The notes: generated by a model not told the origin, from the letters alone. A stretch of 8,815 nucleotides of DNA from an uncultured bacterium (GCA_902826945.1 CADEGS010000119.1:4367-13181); one strand, 5' to 3'; numbered from the stretch's first letter, positions 1 through 6,204 are shown. Program-made: numbers and translations.

Positions 1-3
1 CGC

Positions 4-1179
4 TCAGCAGCAGGCGCCCGAGCCCGGCGTGCAGCAGTCCGCGCCCGGGGCGACGTCGGCGCGCAGCACGCCTCCCTTCGTCTCGCGCGGGTCGCGCAGC
101 GGCGTCTTGCGGCAGTCGAACGGGAGCGCGTCCTCGGGGGCGATCTCCTGCAGCGGGCGGATCGGCGTGATCGCGCCCGCGTAGGGCTCGCGCGTCAGGA
201 TCTCGAAGGTCTTGCGGCACACCGCGACGCGCTCGCCGCGGCGCAGCACGTGGCCGTCGTCGTCCATGACCTGCTTCCAGGGGCCGTTGTAGACGACCGC
301 CTCGTTGTGCTCCTGGCACGGGCCTTCCTTGCCCTTGTAGGCGAGCACGGTCATCGAGCGGAACTCGATGCCCTCGACGATCGCCCACGGCTCGGCCTGG
401 TAGGCGACGGTCTGCACGCCGTAGAGGCCGGCGTCGGCGAAGGCCTGCAGGAAGCGGTCCTCGCGCAGCGCGCCCGAGATGCAGCCCGACCACAGCGTGG
501 CGTCCTCCTGCAGGTGCGCGGGCACGTCCTCGTCGCACACGATGTCGGAGATCGCGCAGCGCCCGCCGCGGCGCAGCACGCGCCAGATCTCGCGGAAGAG
601 CGCCTGCTTGTCGCTGCCGGCGACGAGGTTCAGCACGCAGTTCGAGACGACCAGGTCGACCGAGCCGTCGGGGATCAGCGGCTCCTCGCGGCGCAGGCGG
701 CGCGTCTCCGCCGCGAGCGCGTCGAGCCCGGCCGCGTCCTGCACCGGGTGCGCGGCGAGCCAGGCCTCGAGCTTGTCGCGGTCGAGCGCCAGATCCTGGA
801 TCAGGCCGTGGCGGAAGCTCACGTTGTGCCAGCCGATGCGCTCGCCGACGGCGTGCTGGTGGCGGCGCGCGAGCGCCAGCATCTCGGCCGTCGCGTCCAC
901 GCCGATCACGCGCCCCTCGGGGCCGACCTTCTGGCTGGCCATGAAGCAGGCCTTGCCGCTGCCCGAGCCGAGGTCGAGCACGGTCTCGCCGCGGCGCACG
1001 TGGCGCGTCGGGTCGCCGCAGCCGTAGTCGCGCTCGATCACCTCGCGCGGCAGCACCGCGAGCAGCGTCTGGTCGACCTCGACCGGGCAGCAGAGCTCGG
1101 GGACGCGGTCCTGGGCGCCGGCGGCGTAGCGCTCGCGCACGGCGCTCTGGACGTCGAGGGTCGAGGGATCGGCGCTCAT
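4..1179 (-). CDS. ArsM-like SAM-dependent methyltransferase
   Basis: The 391-residue protein is a class I SAM-dependent methyltransferase, most like the arsenite methyltransferase (ArsM/AS3MT) group. SAM motif I is VLDLGSGSG at residues 67-75, and the acidic end of strand 2 is GVDAT with D95. Cysteines C78 (after the glycine loop), C181 (in SNCVLNL) and C233 (in SGCISGAL) fall in the contexts and at nearly the spacing of the arsenite-binding triad of known ArsM proteins. Other cysteines are a CC pair at 30-31, C54 in YGCGDPT, and a C-terminal tail ending in two CC pairs (382-383, 390-391). The start is an ATG with AGGAG five bases upstream. The C-terminal third (about 270-391) differs from canonical ArsM, so the substrate could be another thiophilic or small molecule. 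No arsR or other ars gene is visible, but the window ends three bases after the stop. I am confident of the fold and less so of the substrate. Confidence 0.8.
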   Translation of the reverse strand: MSADPSTLDVQSAVRERYAAGAQDRVPELCCPVEVDQTLLAVLPREVIERDYGCGDPTRHVRRGETVLDLGSGSGKACFMASQKVGPEGRVIGVDATAEMLALARRHQHAVGERIGWHNVSFRHGLIQDLALDRDKLEAWLAAHPVQDAAGLDALAAETRRLRREEPLIPDGSVDLVVSNCVLNLVAGSDKQALFREIWRVLRRGGRCAISDIVCDEDVPAHLQEDATLWSGCISGALREDRFLQAFADAGLYGVQTVAYQAEPWAIVEGIEFRSMTVLAYKGKEGPCQEHNEAVVYNGPWKQVMDDDGHVLRRGERVAVCRKTFEILTREPYAGAITPIRPLQEIAPEDALPFDCRKTPLRDPRETKGGVLRADVAPGADCCTPGSGACC

Positions 1180-1345
1180 GGGATCTCCTGCGGAGGGAAG
1201 GGGCGTCGGGGCGGGCGGGGGGCGGAGGCCGGCTTTCTAGCCGATCGCCCTGCGCGTTACGACCGGGGCGGCCGGATCGGACCGGCTCCGCGGCGGAGCG
1301 TCTCGCGCGCGGGCCCGGCACGCGCCGCCAGGCTCTAATGGCGGC
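1180..1345. other. Divergent intergenic region between methyltransferase and UnbV genes
   Basis: These 166 bases separate two divergently transcribed genes and must hold promoters for both unless transcription starts inside a gene. I see no clear -35/-10 pair. Two things are visible: an inverted repeat GCTCCG-CGG-CGGAGC at 1285-1299, which could be a small operator or hairpin, and TCTAAT at 1334-1339, the only A+T-rich hexamer close to the plus-strand start. No coding sequence is supported here. Confidence 0.4.
1185..1189 (-). promoter_or_regulatory. Ribosome-binding site of the ArsM-like gene
   Basis: Read on the minus strand, AGGAG lies five bases before the ATG at 1179. This supports that start over any alternative. 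Confidence 0.7.
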
Positions 1346-3034
1346 ATGCTCCCGCTCGCTCCGACGCTCGTCCACGCGCTCGCCGTGCTCGCCCTCCCCG
1401 CCGCGCAGGCGGCGGACGGCGCGCACCCGTTCGTCGAGAGCGAGCTCCCCGGCGTGCGCACGACCTGCGGCGCGCCCGACAAGCAGTGGATCCTCGAGGT
1501 GAACGGGCCCGGGCTCGTGCTGGGCGACTTCGACGGCGACGGGCACCACGACCTGGTCGTGGTCGACGGCTCGACGCTCGAGCGCGTGCGCGCGGGCGAG
1601 GCCGGGCTCCCGCCGCGGCTCTTCCTCGGCGACGGGCGGGGCGCGTTGCTGCCCGCCGGGGAGGCCTGGCGCGTCGCGGGCGGCCGCTTCGGCACCGGCG
1701 GCAGCGCCGGCGACGTGGACGGGGACGGGGACCTCGACCTGGTCGTGCTCGAGTGGGGGCGCGACCGGCTGGTCGCGAACACCGGCGCGGGCTTCGCCGA
1801 GGTCGCGGCGCCCGGCTTCGAGGGCGAGCGCTGGGGGACCAGCGCCGCCTTCCTCGACCTCGAGCGGGATGGCGACCTCGACCTCGCGGTCGTGAACTAC
1901 CTCGCCTTCGACCCGGCCGAGGTCGCGCCGCGCTCGAGCGGCGCCTGCCGCTGGAAGGGGCATCCGGTCTTGTGCGGGCCCGAGGGGCTCGTGCCGGTGC
2001 ACGACCAGCTCTACCGGAACGACGGGACGGGCCGCTTCGAGGACGCGAGCGTCGCGCTCGGCTTCCGCCCCGAGCGCGCGGCCTACGGGCTGGGCGTGCT
2101 CTCGCTCGACCTCGAGGCCGACGGCGACACCGACCTGTACGTCACGAACGACTCGACGCCGAACCACCTGTGGCAGAACGAGGGCGGGCGCCTGGCCGAG
2201 GTCGGCCTGCGCCGCGGGGTCGCGCTCGACGCGAACGGCAAGGAGCAGGCGGGCATGGGGATCGCGGCCGGCGACCTCGACGCGGACGGCGTGCCGGAGA
2301 TCTTCGCCACGAACTTCTCGGGCGAGGAGAACGCGCTGTACGTCTCCGACCGCCGCGCGCGCTGGCGCGAGCGCGCCTCCGCCGCCGGGCTCGGCGGGCC
2401 GAGCCGCGGGCTGCTCGGCTGGGGGACGGCGATGGAGGACTTCGACCTCGACGGCGACCTCGACCTGGCGGTCTTCGACGGCCACGTCTATCCCGAGGCC
2501 GACCTGCCCGGCACGGACACGAGCTACGCGCAGCCCGACCTCTTCCACCGGAACCGCGGCGACGGCCGCTTCGACACCGCTCCCCTGTCCGCGCGCCCGC
2601 CGTCGGTCTCGCGCACGGCGGCGGCGGCCGACCTCGACGAGGACGGCGCGCCGGATCTCGTGGCGGCGGTGCTCGACGGCCCCGTGCGCGTGCTGCGCAA
2701 CACGGCCGGCGACGCGGGCCGCCACTGGCTCTGCGTGCGCCTGCGCGGGCGCGGCGCGAACACGCAGGGCCTGGGCGCGCGCGTGAGCGTCGCCTGGGAG
2801 GGCGGCGAGGCCTGGCGCGAGATCCGCACCGCGGGCGGCTTCCAGGCGGCCGTGCCGGCGGAGGCCTGCTTCGGCCTGGGCGGCGCGGCGCGCGCGCGGC
2901 GGGTCACCGTGGCGTGGCCCTCGGGCGCGCGCACGGTGCTCGAGGACGTGGCGGCCGACCGGCGCCTCGTGCTCTCGGAGCCCGCTCCCGAGCCCTCGGG
3001 CGAGGAGAGCGGCGGATCGGAGGCGGACGATTGA
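1346..3034 (+). CDS. Exported CRTAC1-family FG-GAP/VCBS repeat protein with ASPIC/UnbV domain
   Basis: The 562-residue protein has seven FG-GAP/VCBS-type repeats. Their calcium-binding loops (DFDGDG, DVDGDGDLDL, LERDGDLDL, LEADGDTDL, LDADGVPEI, FDLDGDLDL, LDEDGAPDL) lie near residues 61, 121, 172, 257, 311, 366 and 430. A C-terminal ASPIC/UnbV domain covers about 460-545 (NTQGLGARV...TAGGFQ...VAWPSG). The cysteine pair in CRWKGHPVLCGPEGL is typical of CRTAC1-type bacterial proteins. Residues 1-22 look like a signal peptide (hydrophobic, then PAAQA before ADG), although the n-region has no positive charge. The predicted product is a beta-propeller outside the cytoplasm, possibly in ligand binding or adhesion; no specific function is known from the sequence. 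There is no good Shine-Dalgarno before the ATG, which is the first start available in this frame. The gene is coupled to the next by a TTGA overlap. Confidence 0.88.
   Translation: MLPLAPTLVHALAVLALPAAQAADGAHPFVESELPGVRTTCGAPDKQWILEVNGPGLVLGDFDGDGHHDLVVVDGSTLERVRAGEAGLPPRLFLGDGRGALLPAGEAWRVAGGRFGTGGSAGDVDGDGDLDLVVLEWGRDRLVANTGAGFAEVAAPGFEGERWGTSAAFLDLERDGDLDLAVVNYLAFDPAEVAPRSSGACRWKGHPVLCGPEGLVPVHDQLYRNDGTGRFEDASVALGFRPERAAYGLGVLSLDLEADGDTDLYVTNDSTPNHLWQNEGGRLAEVGLRRGVALDANGKEQAGMGIAAGDLDADGVPEIFATNFSGEENALYVSDRRARWRERASAAGLGGPSRGLLGWGTAMEDFDLDGDLDLAVFDGHVYPEADLPGTDTSYAQPDLFHRNRGDGRFDTAPLSARPPSVSRTAAAADLDEDGAPDLVAAVLDGPVRVLRNTAGDAGRHWLCVRLRGRGANTQGLGARVSVAWEGGEAWREIRTAGGFQAAVPAEACFGLGGAARARRVTVAWPSGARTVLEDVAADRRLVLSEPAPEPSGEESGGSEADD
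3019..3023 (+). promoter_or_regulatory. Ribosome-binding site defining a TTG start
   Basis: GGAGG lies seven bases before the TTG at 3031, inside the end of the preceding gene. It is one of the strongest ribosome-binding sites in the window and is the main reason for choosing this non-ATG start. Codons directly after the TTG encode a classic signal peptide. Confidence 0.75.
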
Positions 3035-4179
3035 GCGCTCGCGCGCGCCTCGCCGCGGCCGCCGCGGCCCTCGCGCTCGTCGCCGCCGGCGCTGCGGCGC
3101 AGGCGGCGGGCGAGGGCGTCGCGCCGCCCGGGGGGCCGGCGCCGGAAGCACCCGCCGTGCTCGCGCGCGATCCGGCGCAGCTCCCGCGCGCGCCCGACGG
3201 GCGCTGGGACGGGTTCCTCGACCCCGAGCACGTGCAGGCGAACGCCGCCGCGCTGGACGGGGCGGTGCGCGCCGGCCTGGCGGGCGCGCAGGAGCTCTAC
3301 CGCGCGGGCGACCTGCCCGGCGCGCTCGCGGCGCTCTTCCTCGCGCTCGAGCGCGAGCCCGACCTGCCGCCCGCCTGGCTCCTGCTCGGCACGTGCTACT
3401 TCCGCCTGCGCCGCTACGGCGACGCGGTCACCGCCTACGAGCGTTTCCTGCGCGTGGCGCCGGCCGAGGCGTGGCGCACGCAGGGGCTCGCGCACGCCTA
3501 CTACAGCCTGGGGCGCTACGACGAGGCGCGCGCCCACTACGGGCGCGTGCTCGAGCGGCTGCCCGAGAGCGTCGAGGCGCTGCGCGGCCTGGCGCTCTCC
3601 GAGCAGCGCCTCGGGAACGACGCGCGCGCGCTCGAGCTGCTCGACCGCGCGCTCGCGCTCGAGCCCGAGCACGCCGACGCGCGCACGCGGCGCGCGCACC
3701 TCTTGATCGAGCTCGGACGCGCCGCGGAAGCGCTCCAGGACGCCGAGCGGGCCTGCACGCTCGCGCCCTGGGAGCCCGCGCCGTGGTACGCGCGGCTGGT
3801 CGCGTTGCTCGAGCTCGGGCGCGACGAGGAGGCGGCCGCCGTCGAGGAGCGCTGGCGGGCGGCGGACGCCGCCGCGCAGCGCCGCCGCGCGCTCGAGGCC
3901 GAGCTCGACACCGACCCGCGCCGGCCCGACCTGCTCGCGTCGCTGGCGCGCGAGCAGGCGCTCGCCCAGGAGATCGAGGGCCTGCGCACGAGCGTCGCGC
4001 GCCTGGCGCGCCTGTGGCCCGGCGAGGCGGTGGAGCTGCACGCGCTCGCGCTCGAGCTGTTCGAGCTGGCGGGCGACGAGGAGGGGGCGCGCCACGCGGC
4101 CGGGAGCCTCGAGGCCTGCGGCGGGGACGACCCGCGCGCGCAGGCCCTCCTGCGGCTCTACCGCCAGCGGCAGCGGTGA
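3031..4179 (+). CDS. Exported tetratricopeptide-repeat protein
   Basis: The 382-residue TPR protein starts at a TTG whose last two bases are the first two of the previous gene's TGA stop (TTGA overlap, 3031-3034). The open frame runs far upstream, but its upstream part is a shadow of the UnbV gene. The start is fixed by GGAGG seven bases upstream and by a signal peptide: MSARAR, then an Ala/Leu-rich segment to about residue 25 (AAAQA). About five to six TPR units follow at residues 84-275, with typical patterns such as W..LG.CY...RRYGDAV and YYSLGRYDEARAHY. A less regular helical segment runs to the end. TPRs bind proteins; the likely place is periplasmic or surface-associated. Overlap with the UnbV gene implies coupled translation and suggests that the two exported proteins act together. 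No partner or enzymatic function can be named. Confidence 0.87.
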   Translation: MSARARLAAAAAALALVAAGAAAQAAGEGVAPPGGPAPEAPAVLARDPAQLPRAPDGRWDGFLDPEHVQANAAALDGAVRAGLAGAQELYRAGDLPGALAALFLALEREPDLPPAWLLLGTCYFRLRRYGDAVTAYERFLRVAPAEAWRTQGLAHAYYSLGRYDEARAHYGRVLERLPESVEALRGLALSEQRLGNDARALELLDRALALEPEHADARTRRAHLLIELGRAAEALQDAERACTLAPWEPAPWYARLVALLELGRDEEAAAVEERWRAADAAAQRRRALEAELDTDPRRPDLLASLAREQALAQEIEGLRTSVARLARLWPGEAVELHALALELFELAGDEEGARHAAGSLEACGGDDPRAQALLRLYRQRQR

Positions 4180-4222
4180 GCGCCGGCGCGCGCCGCGGAG
4201 GCTTCGCTCGCCCCTGACGAAA

Positions 4223-4250
4223 CCAGGGCCCGGCGCGAGCCGAGCCCTGG
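4223..4250. terminator. Strong hairpin with GCGA loop, possible bidirectional terminator
   Basis: CCAGGGC (4223-4229) pairs with GCCCTGG (4244-4250), and inside it CGGC (4231-4234) pairs with GCCG (4239-4242). The two stems are separated by one C-A mismatch and close on a GCGA tetraloop. Read on the minus strand the hairpin is followed by TTTCG; on the plus strand there is no T tract. It could end the TPR transcript, act as backup for the zinc-ribbon transcript, or stabilise a 3' end. Confidence 0.45.
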
Positions 4251-4286
4251 CCAGATGGATCCCGCTGAGGAATCCAATCCAAAGGA

Positions 4287-4307
4287 TCCCCGCCGTGCCA
4301 GCGGGGA
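4287..4307 (-). terminator. Probable terminator of the zinc-ribbon gene
   Basis: Read on the minus strand, TCCCCGC pairs with GCGGGGA around a seven-base loop, about 30 bases after the zinc-ribbon stop codon. The following bases, TCCTTTGGATTGGATT, are unusually T-rich for this DNA, though not a clean T run. Position and composition fit a weak intrinsic terminator. Confidence 0.5.
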
Positions 4308-4338
4308 GAGGTCGTTAGACGCTAGGCGGCGCCGCGAA

Positions 4339-4563
4339 TCAAGCGGACTCCTTGCCCTGCTCGCGGTCCTTGCGCGGGCGGCCGCCCTTGGGCTTGCGCT
4401 CCTCGAGGGAGGCGTTGAAGGCGCTCCAGTCGGCGTCGTTGAAGAGGCGCACCTTGGACCCGCAGACCGCGCAGTAGGACTGCTCGATCGAGTGCAGGTA
4501 GGGGACGTAGTCCTGGCAGTGGTCGCAGAACTTGCGGTCGTTGTAGTAGTCGACGTGGTCCAT
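4339..4563 (-). CDS. Small zinc-ribbon protein with AT-hook-like basic tail
   Basis: The 74-residue protein has two CxxC knuckles, CDHC at 13-16 and CAVC at 31-34, a spacing typical of a zinc ribbon. A short stretch with a conserved look follows (LFNDADWSAF, 40-49). The tail is basic and hydrophilic, and KPKGGRPRKDRE at about 57-68 resembles an AT-hook core (GRP flanked by basic residues). The frame stays open 15 codons further upstream to a TTG at 4608, but I chose the ATG at 4563 because GGAGG stands eight bases before it. The gene stands alone between two convergent or distant neighbours and has its own likely terminator. Its base composition is less GC-rich than the rest. Nucleic-acid binding or a small regulatory role is plausible. 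I do not recognise the family. Confidence 0.72.
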   Translation of the reverse strand: MDHVDYYNDRKFCDHCQDYVPYLHSIEQSYCAVCGSKVRLFNDADWSAFNASLEERKPKGGRPRKDREQGKESA

Positions 4564-4571
4564 GTGCTTCG

Positions 4572-4605
4572 CCTCCCCTGGCTCTGTGGTCGACGTTCCA
4601 GGGAG
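4572..4605 (-). promoter_or_regulatory. Ribosome-binding site in a potential hairpin
   Basis: Read on the minus strand, CTCCCTGG pairs with CCAGGGGAG (one bulged G) across a 16-base loop; the arms lie at 4598-4605 and 4573-4581. The GGAGG used by the zinc-ribbon gene (4572-4576) is in the downstream arm. Folding would hide most of the ribosome-binding site. This is seen in the sequence; a regulatory use is inference. Confidence 0.4.
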
Positions 4606-4631
4606 CAAGAAGGCTGCCAGGCGGGCCGGAT

Positions 4632-4849
4632 CGCGTTCCGGGCGCGCAAGGCCTTGTCCGCGAGCCTCTTGGGGCAGGAGGGGAAAAACGTTTCCACCAT
4701 CTGCCGCCGCGGCCCGCGTTCACCTTTCCGAACGCGCTCACGGGGTCGCCGGCGGGGACGAGCGCCCCTGGCGGCCCGCGGCGGGGCTTCCGGGGCTTCC
4801 GGGGCGCGTCGCGTTTCCCGAACGCGCGCGGCGCGCGTCGCGAAACGCG
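4632..4849. repeat. Cluster of CGCGTT/AACGCG motifs forming hairpins
   Basis: CGCGTT occurs at 4632, 4715 and 4810, and its complement AACGCG at 4731, 4821 and 4844. That is six copies in about 220 noncoding bases. Two pairs form dyads: CGCGTTC (4715-4721) with GAACGCG (4730-4736), and TCGCGTTTC (4809-4817) with GAAACGCGA (4842-4850). The 13-base string TTTCCGAACGCGC at 4725 recurs at 4814 with one extra C. The cluster lies upstream of the zinc-ribbon gene and downstream of queG, so it could be operator sites, transcript-end structure or both. A 10-base palindrome, CAAGGCCTTG, lies at 4647-4656. Confidence 0.45.
4783..4805. repeat. Short tandem repeat GGGGCTTCC
   Basis: Two full copies of GGGGCTTCC (4783-4791, 4792-4800) are followed by a partial third, GGGGC (4801-4805). 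This is a small tandem duplication in noncoding DNA just beyond the queG 3' end. No function is visible. Confidence 0.6.
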
Positions 4850-4850
4850 A
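4809..4850 (-). terminator. Long hairpin directly after queG
   Basis: An outer nine-base stem, TCGCGTTTC with GAAACGCGA, continues after a C-C mismatch through two more pairs and then ACGCGCG (4822-4828) with CGCGCGT (4832-4838) around a three-base loop. Together these make about 18 pairs. On the minus strand it begins three bases after the queG stop codon. No T tract follows, so it may be a 3'-end stabiliser or a non-canonical terminator. Confidence 0.45.
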
Positions 4851-4853
4851 ACG

Positions 4854-6056
4854 TCAGGAGCGCCCCAGGCTGGCGGCGAGGCCGGCGCGCGCCGCCGGGT
4901 CCGCTTCGCGCGCGAGGGCTCGCTCGAGCGCCGCGCGCGCGCCCGCGTCCGCGCCGTGCGCTCGGGCGAGCGACCAGCCCGCGGCCTCGCGCACGAGCGG
5001 CGCGGGGTCCTCCAGCGCGGCGAGCAAGGCGTCGCGCCCGCGCTCCGAGGGCGCCCAGGCGAGCGCCAGCGCCGCGTTGCGCGCCAGACCCGCGCGCCCC
5101 GGGCGCAGGAAGGCGGAGGCGCGGAAGCGCTCCTCGAAGGCCGCCGCCGGCGTCGCGAGCCAGTCGGCGAGGTCGAGCCGCTCCACCGCTCCGTGCGTCC
5201 CGAGGCCGGCGGCCTCGCCGGGCGCTGGGTGCAGGCCCCAGGGGCACACCTCGGAGCACACGTCGCAGCCGAAGGCCCAGCCGCCGAGCCGCTCGCGCAG
5301 CGGCTCGGGCACCGGCGCGCGGCTCTCGATCGTGTGGTAGCTGATGCACAGGCGCGCGTCGAGCACGCCGGGCGCGACGAGCGCCCCGGTCGGGCAGGCG
5401 TCTAGGCAGGCCGTGCAGGTGCCGCAGGAGCCCGGCGGCGGGCCCGGCGTCGGCGCCAGCTCGGCGTCGAGCAGGAGCTCGCCCAGGAAGAACCAGGGTC
5501 CGTAACGGGGGTGGAGCAGGTTCGCCGCCTTCGACTCGAAGCCCAGGCCGGCCTCGGCGGCGTGCGAGCGCTCGAAGAGCGGCCCGCTGTCCACGACGGA
5601 GCGCGCGCGCCCGCCGAGCCCCGCGGCCCGCAGGCGGCCGGCGAGCTTGCGCAGGAGCTTGCGCACGCGGTTGTGGTAGTCGCGGCCGGCGGCGTAGCGC
5701 GCCACCCGGCCGCCGCCGGCGAGCCGCACCGCGCCGCGCGCGTGGGAGAGGCCGAGCACGAGGATCGAGCGACCGCCGCGCAGCTGGCTCTCGGGGTCGA
5801 GGATGCGCTCGCGCTGGCGCTCCAGCCACGCCATGCCCGCGTGGCGGCCGGCGGCGAGCCATTCGCGGAAGCGCTGCGCGGCCGCCGGCGGGCGCAGCGG
5901 AGCCACCCCCGCCAGGTCGAAGCCGACCTCGTGGGCGATCTCGAGCGCGATGCGCGTCGCCGCCTCCGACCCCTGGGTCCCGCTCGAGGGTCGGCGAGGG
6001 GGAGCGGAGGATCCCCCGTCCCCCCCGGGCGGCGTTCCGGCTTCATGGGGTACCAT
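4854..6056 (-). CDS. queG: QueG-family iron-sulfur protein (probable epoxyqueuosine reductase)
   Basis: The family reduces epoxyqueuosine to queuosine in tRNA, using cobalamin and two [4Fe-4S] clusters in the cytoplasm. From the ATG at 6056 the protein has 400 residues, close to known QueG lengths. Visible features are the N-terminal domain (GFDLAGVAPL at 45-54), RYAAGRDYHNRVRKLL at about 120-135, VDSGPLFER with the probable general acid D156, the first cluster motif CGTCTACLDACP (C211, C214, C217, C221), C237 in CISYHTIE, the second motif CDVCSEVCPWG (C264, C267, C271), and a C-terminal HEAT-like region (about 318-395). Residues 172-179 read GFESKAAN where most QueG proteins have a GW-x-GK-x-T type motif, so the substrate may differ. 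The frame extends to a GTG at 6113, but neither start has a strong ribosome-binding site, and residues 1-31 are low-complexity. No other queuosine gene is nearby. Confidence 0.85.
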   Translation of the reverse strand: MVPHEAGTPPGGDGGSSAPPRRPSSGTQGSEAATRIALEIAHEVGFDLAGVAPLRPPAAAQRFREWLAAGRHAGMAWLERQRERILDPESQLRGGRSILVLGLSHARGAVRLAGGGRVARYAAGRDYHNRVRKLLRKLAGRLRAAGLGGRARSVVDSGPLFERSHAAEAGLGFESKAANLLHPRYGPWFFLGELLLDAELAPTPGPPPGSCGTCTACLDACPTGALVAPGVLDARLCISYHTIESRAPVPEPLRERLGGWAFGCDVCSEVCPWGLHPAPGEAAGLGTHGAVERLDLADWLATPAAAFEERFRASAFLRPGRAGLARNAALALAWAPSERGRDALLAALEDPAPLVREAAGWSLARAHGADAGARAALERALAREADPAARAGLAASLGRS

Positions 6057-6204
6057 GGGCGCTCGTCGTGAAGAGCTCTGGAAGGTCTCGGTAACCGATC
6101 GCTCGAGTTTCACTAAGGCGGGGTTAGGAGACCATTCCCCGCTCGCCCCACGTCCGCTGCACCCCCATGCGCCCCAAGGCTCTCGGTCTTCCGGAGGGAA
6201 CCCT
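6057..6204. other. Divergent region between queG and the sigma operon
   Basis: These 148 bases lie between the two chosen starts and should carry both promoters. Visible elements are CGGTAACCG (6089-6097, near-palindromic) followed by CGATCG and CTCGAG, and a short open frame at 6167-6208. The plus-strand sigma frame stays open across the whole stretch, and queG's frame stays open to 6113, so longer N-termini cannot be excluded. No convincing -35/-10 or ECF-type promoter pair is seen. Confidence 0.4.

Larger units (their letters stand above)
4180..4338. other. Convergent intergenic region, hairpin-rich
   Basis: The TPR gene and the zinc-ribbon gene converge on these 159 bases. The stretch holds a 12-base palindrome CGGCGCGCGCCG (4184-4195), a long hairpin with a GCGA loop (4223-4250) and a terminator-like hairpin (4287-4307). 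An alternative pairing is also possible: CCCGCTG at 4261-4267 with CAGCGGG at 4299-4305, enclosing ATCC-AAA-GGAT at 4277-4287. The stretch is visibly less GC-rich than the coding DNA around it. No coding potential is supported. Confidence 0.5.

Noticed and set aside
250..1338. Long plus-strand open frame of 362 codons opposite the methyltransferase gene
   Set aside because: It is antisense to a gene with clear family motifs and lacks a ribosome-binding site. The Ala/Arg/Val-rich product is typical of a shadow frame in GC-rich DNA.
1486..3030. Upstream part of the frame that continues into the exported TPR gene, giving a fused protein of 897 residues
   Set aside because: This part is an Arg-rich out-of-frame reading of the UnbV gene. 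The signal peptide and ribosome-binding site place the real start at 3031.
2524..4095. Minus-strand open frame of 523 codons opposite the UnbV and TPR genes
   Set aside because: It spans two well-supported plus-strand genes and their junction, and shows no domain motif. It is a GC-driven shadow.
4564..4608. TTG start at 4608 for the zinc-ribbon protein
   Set aside because: The ATG at 4563 has GGAGG at ideal spacing, and the 15 extra residues look unstructured and overlap the putative hairpin.
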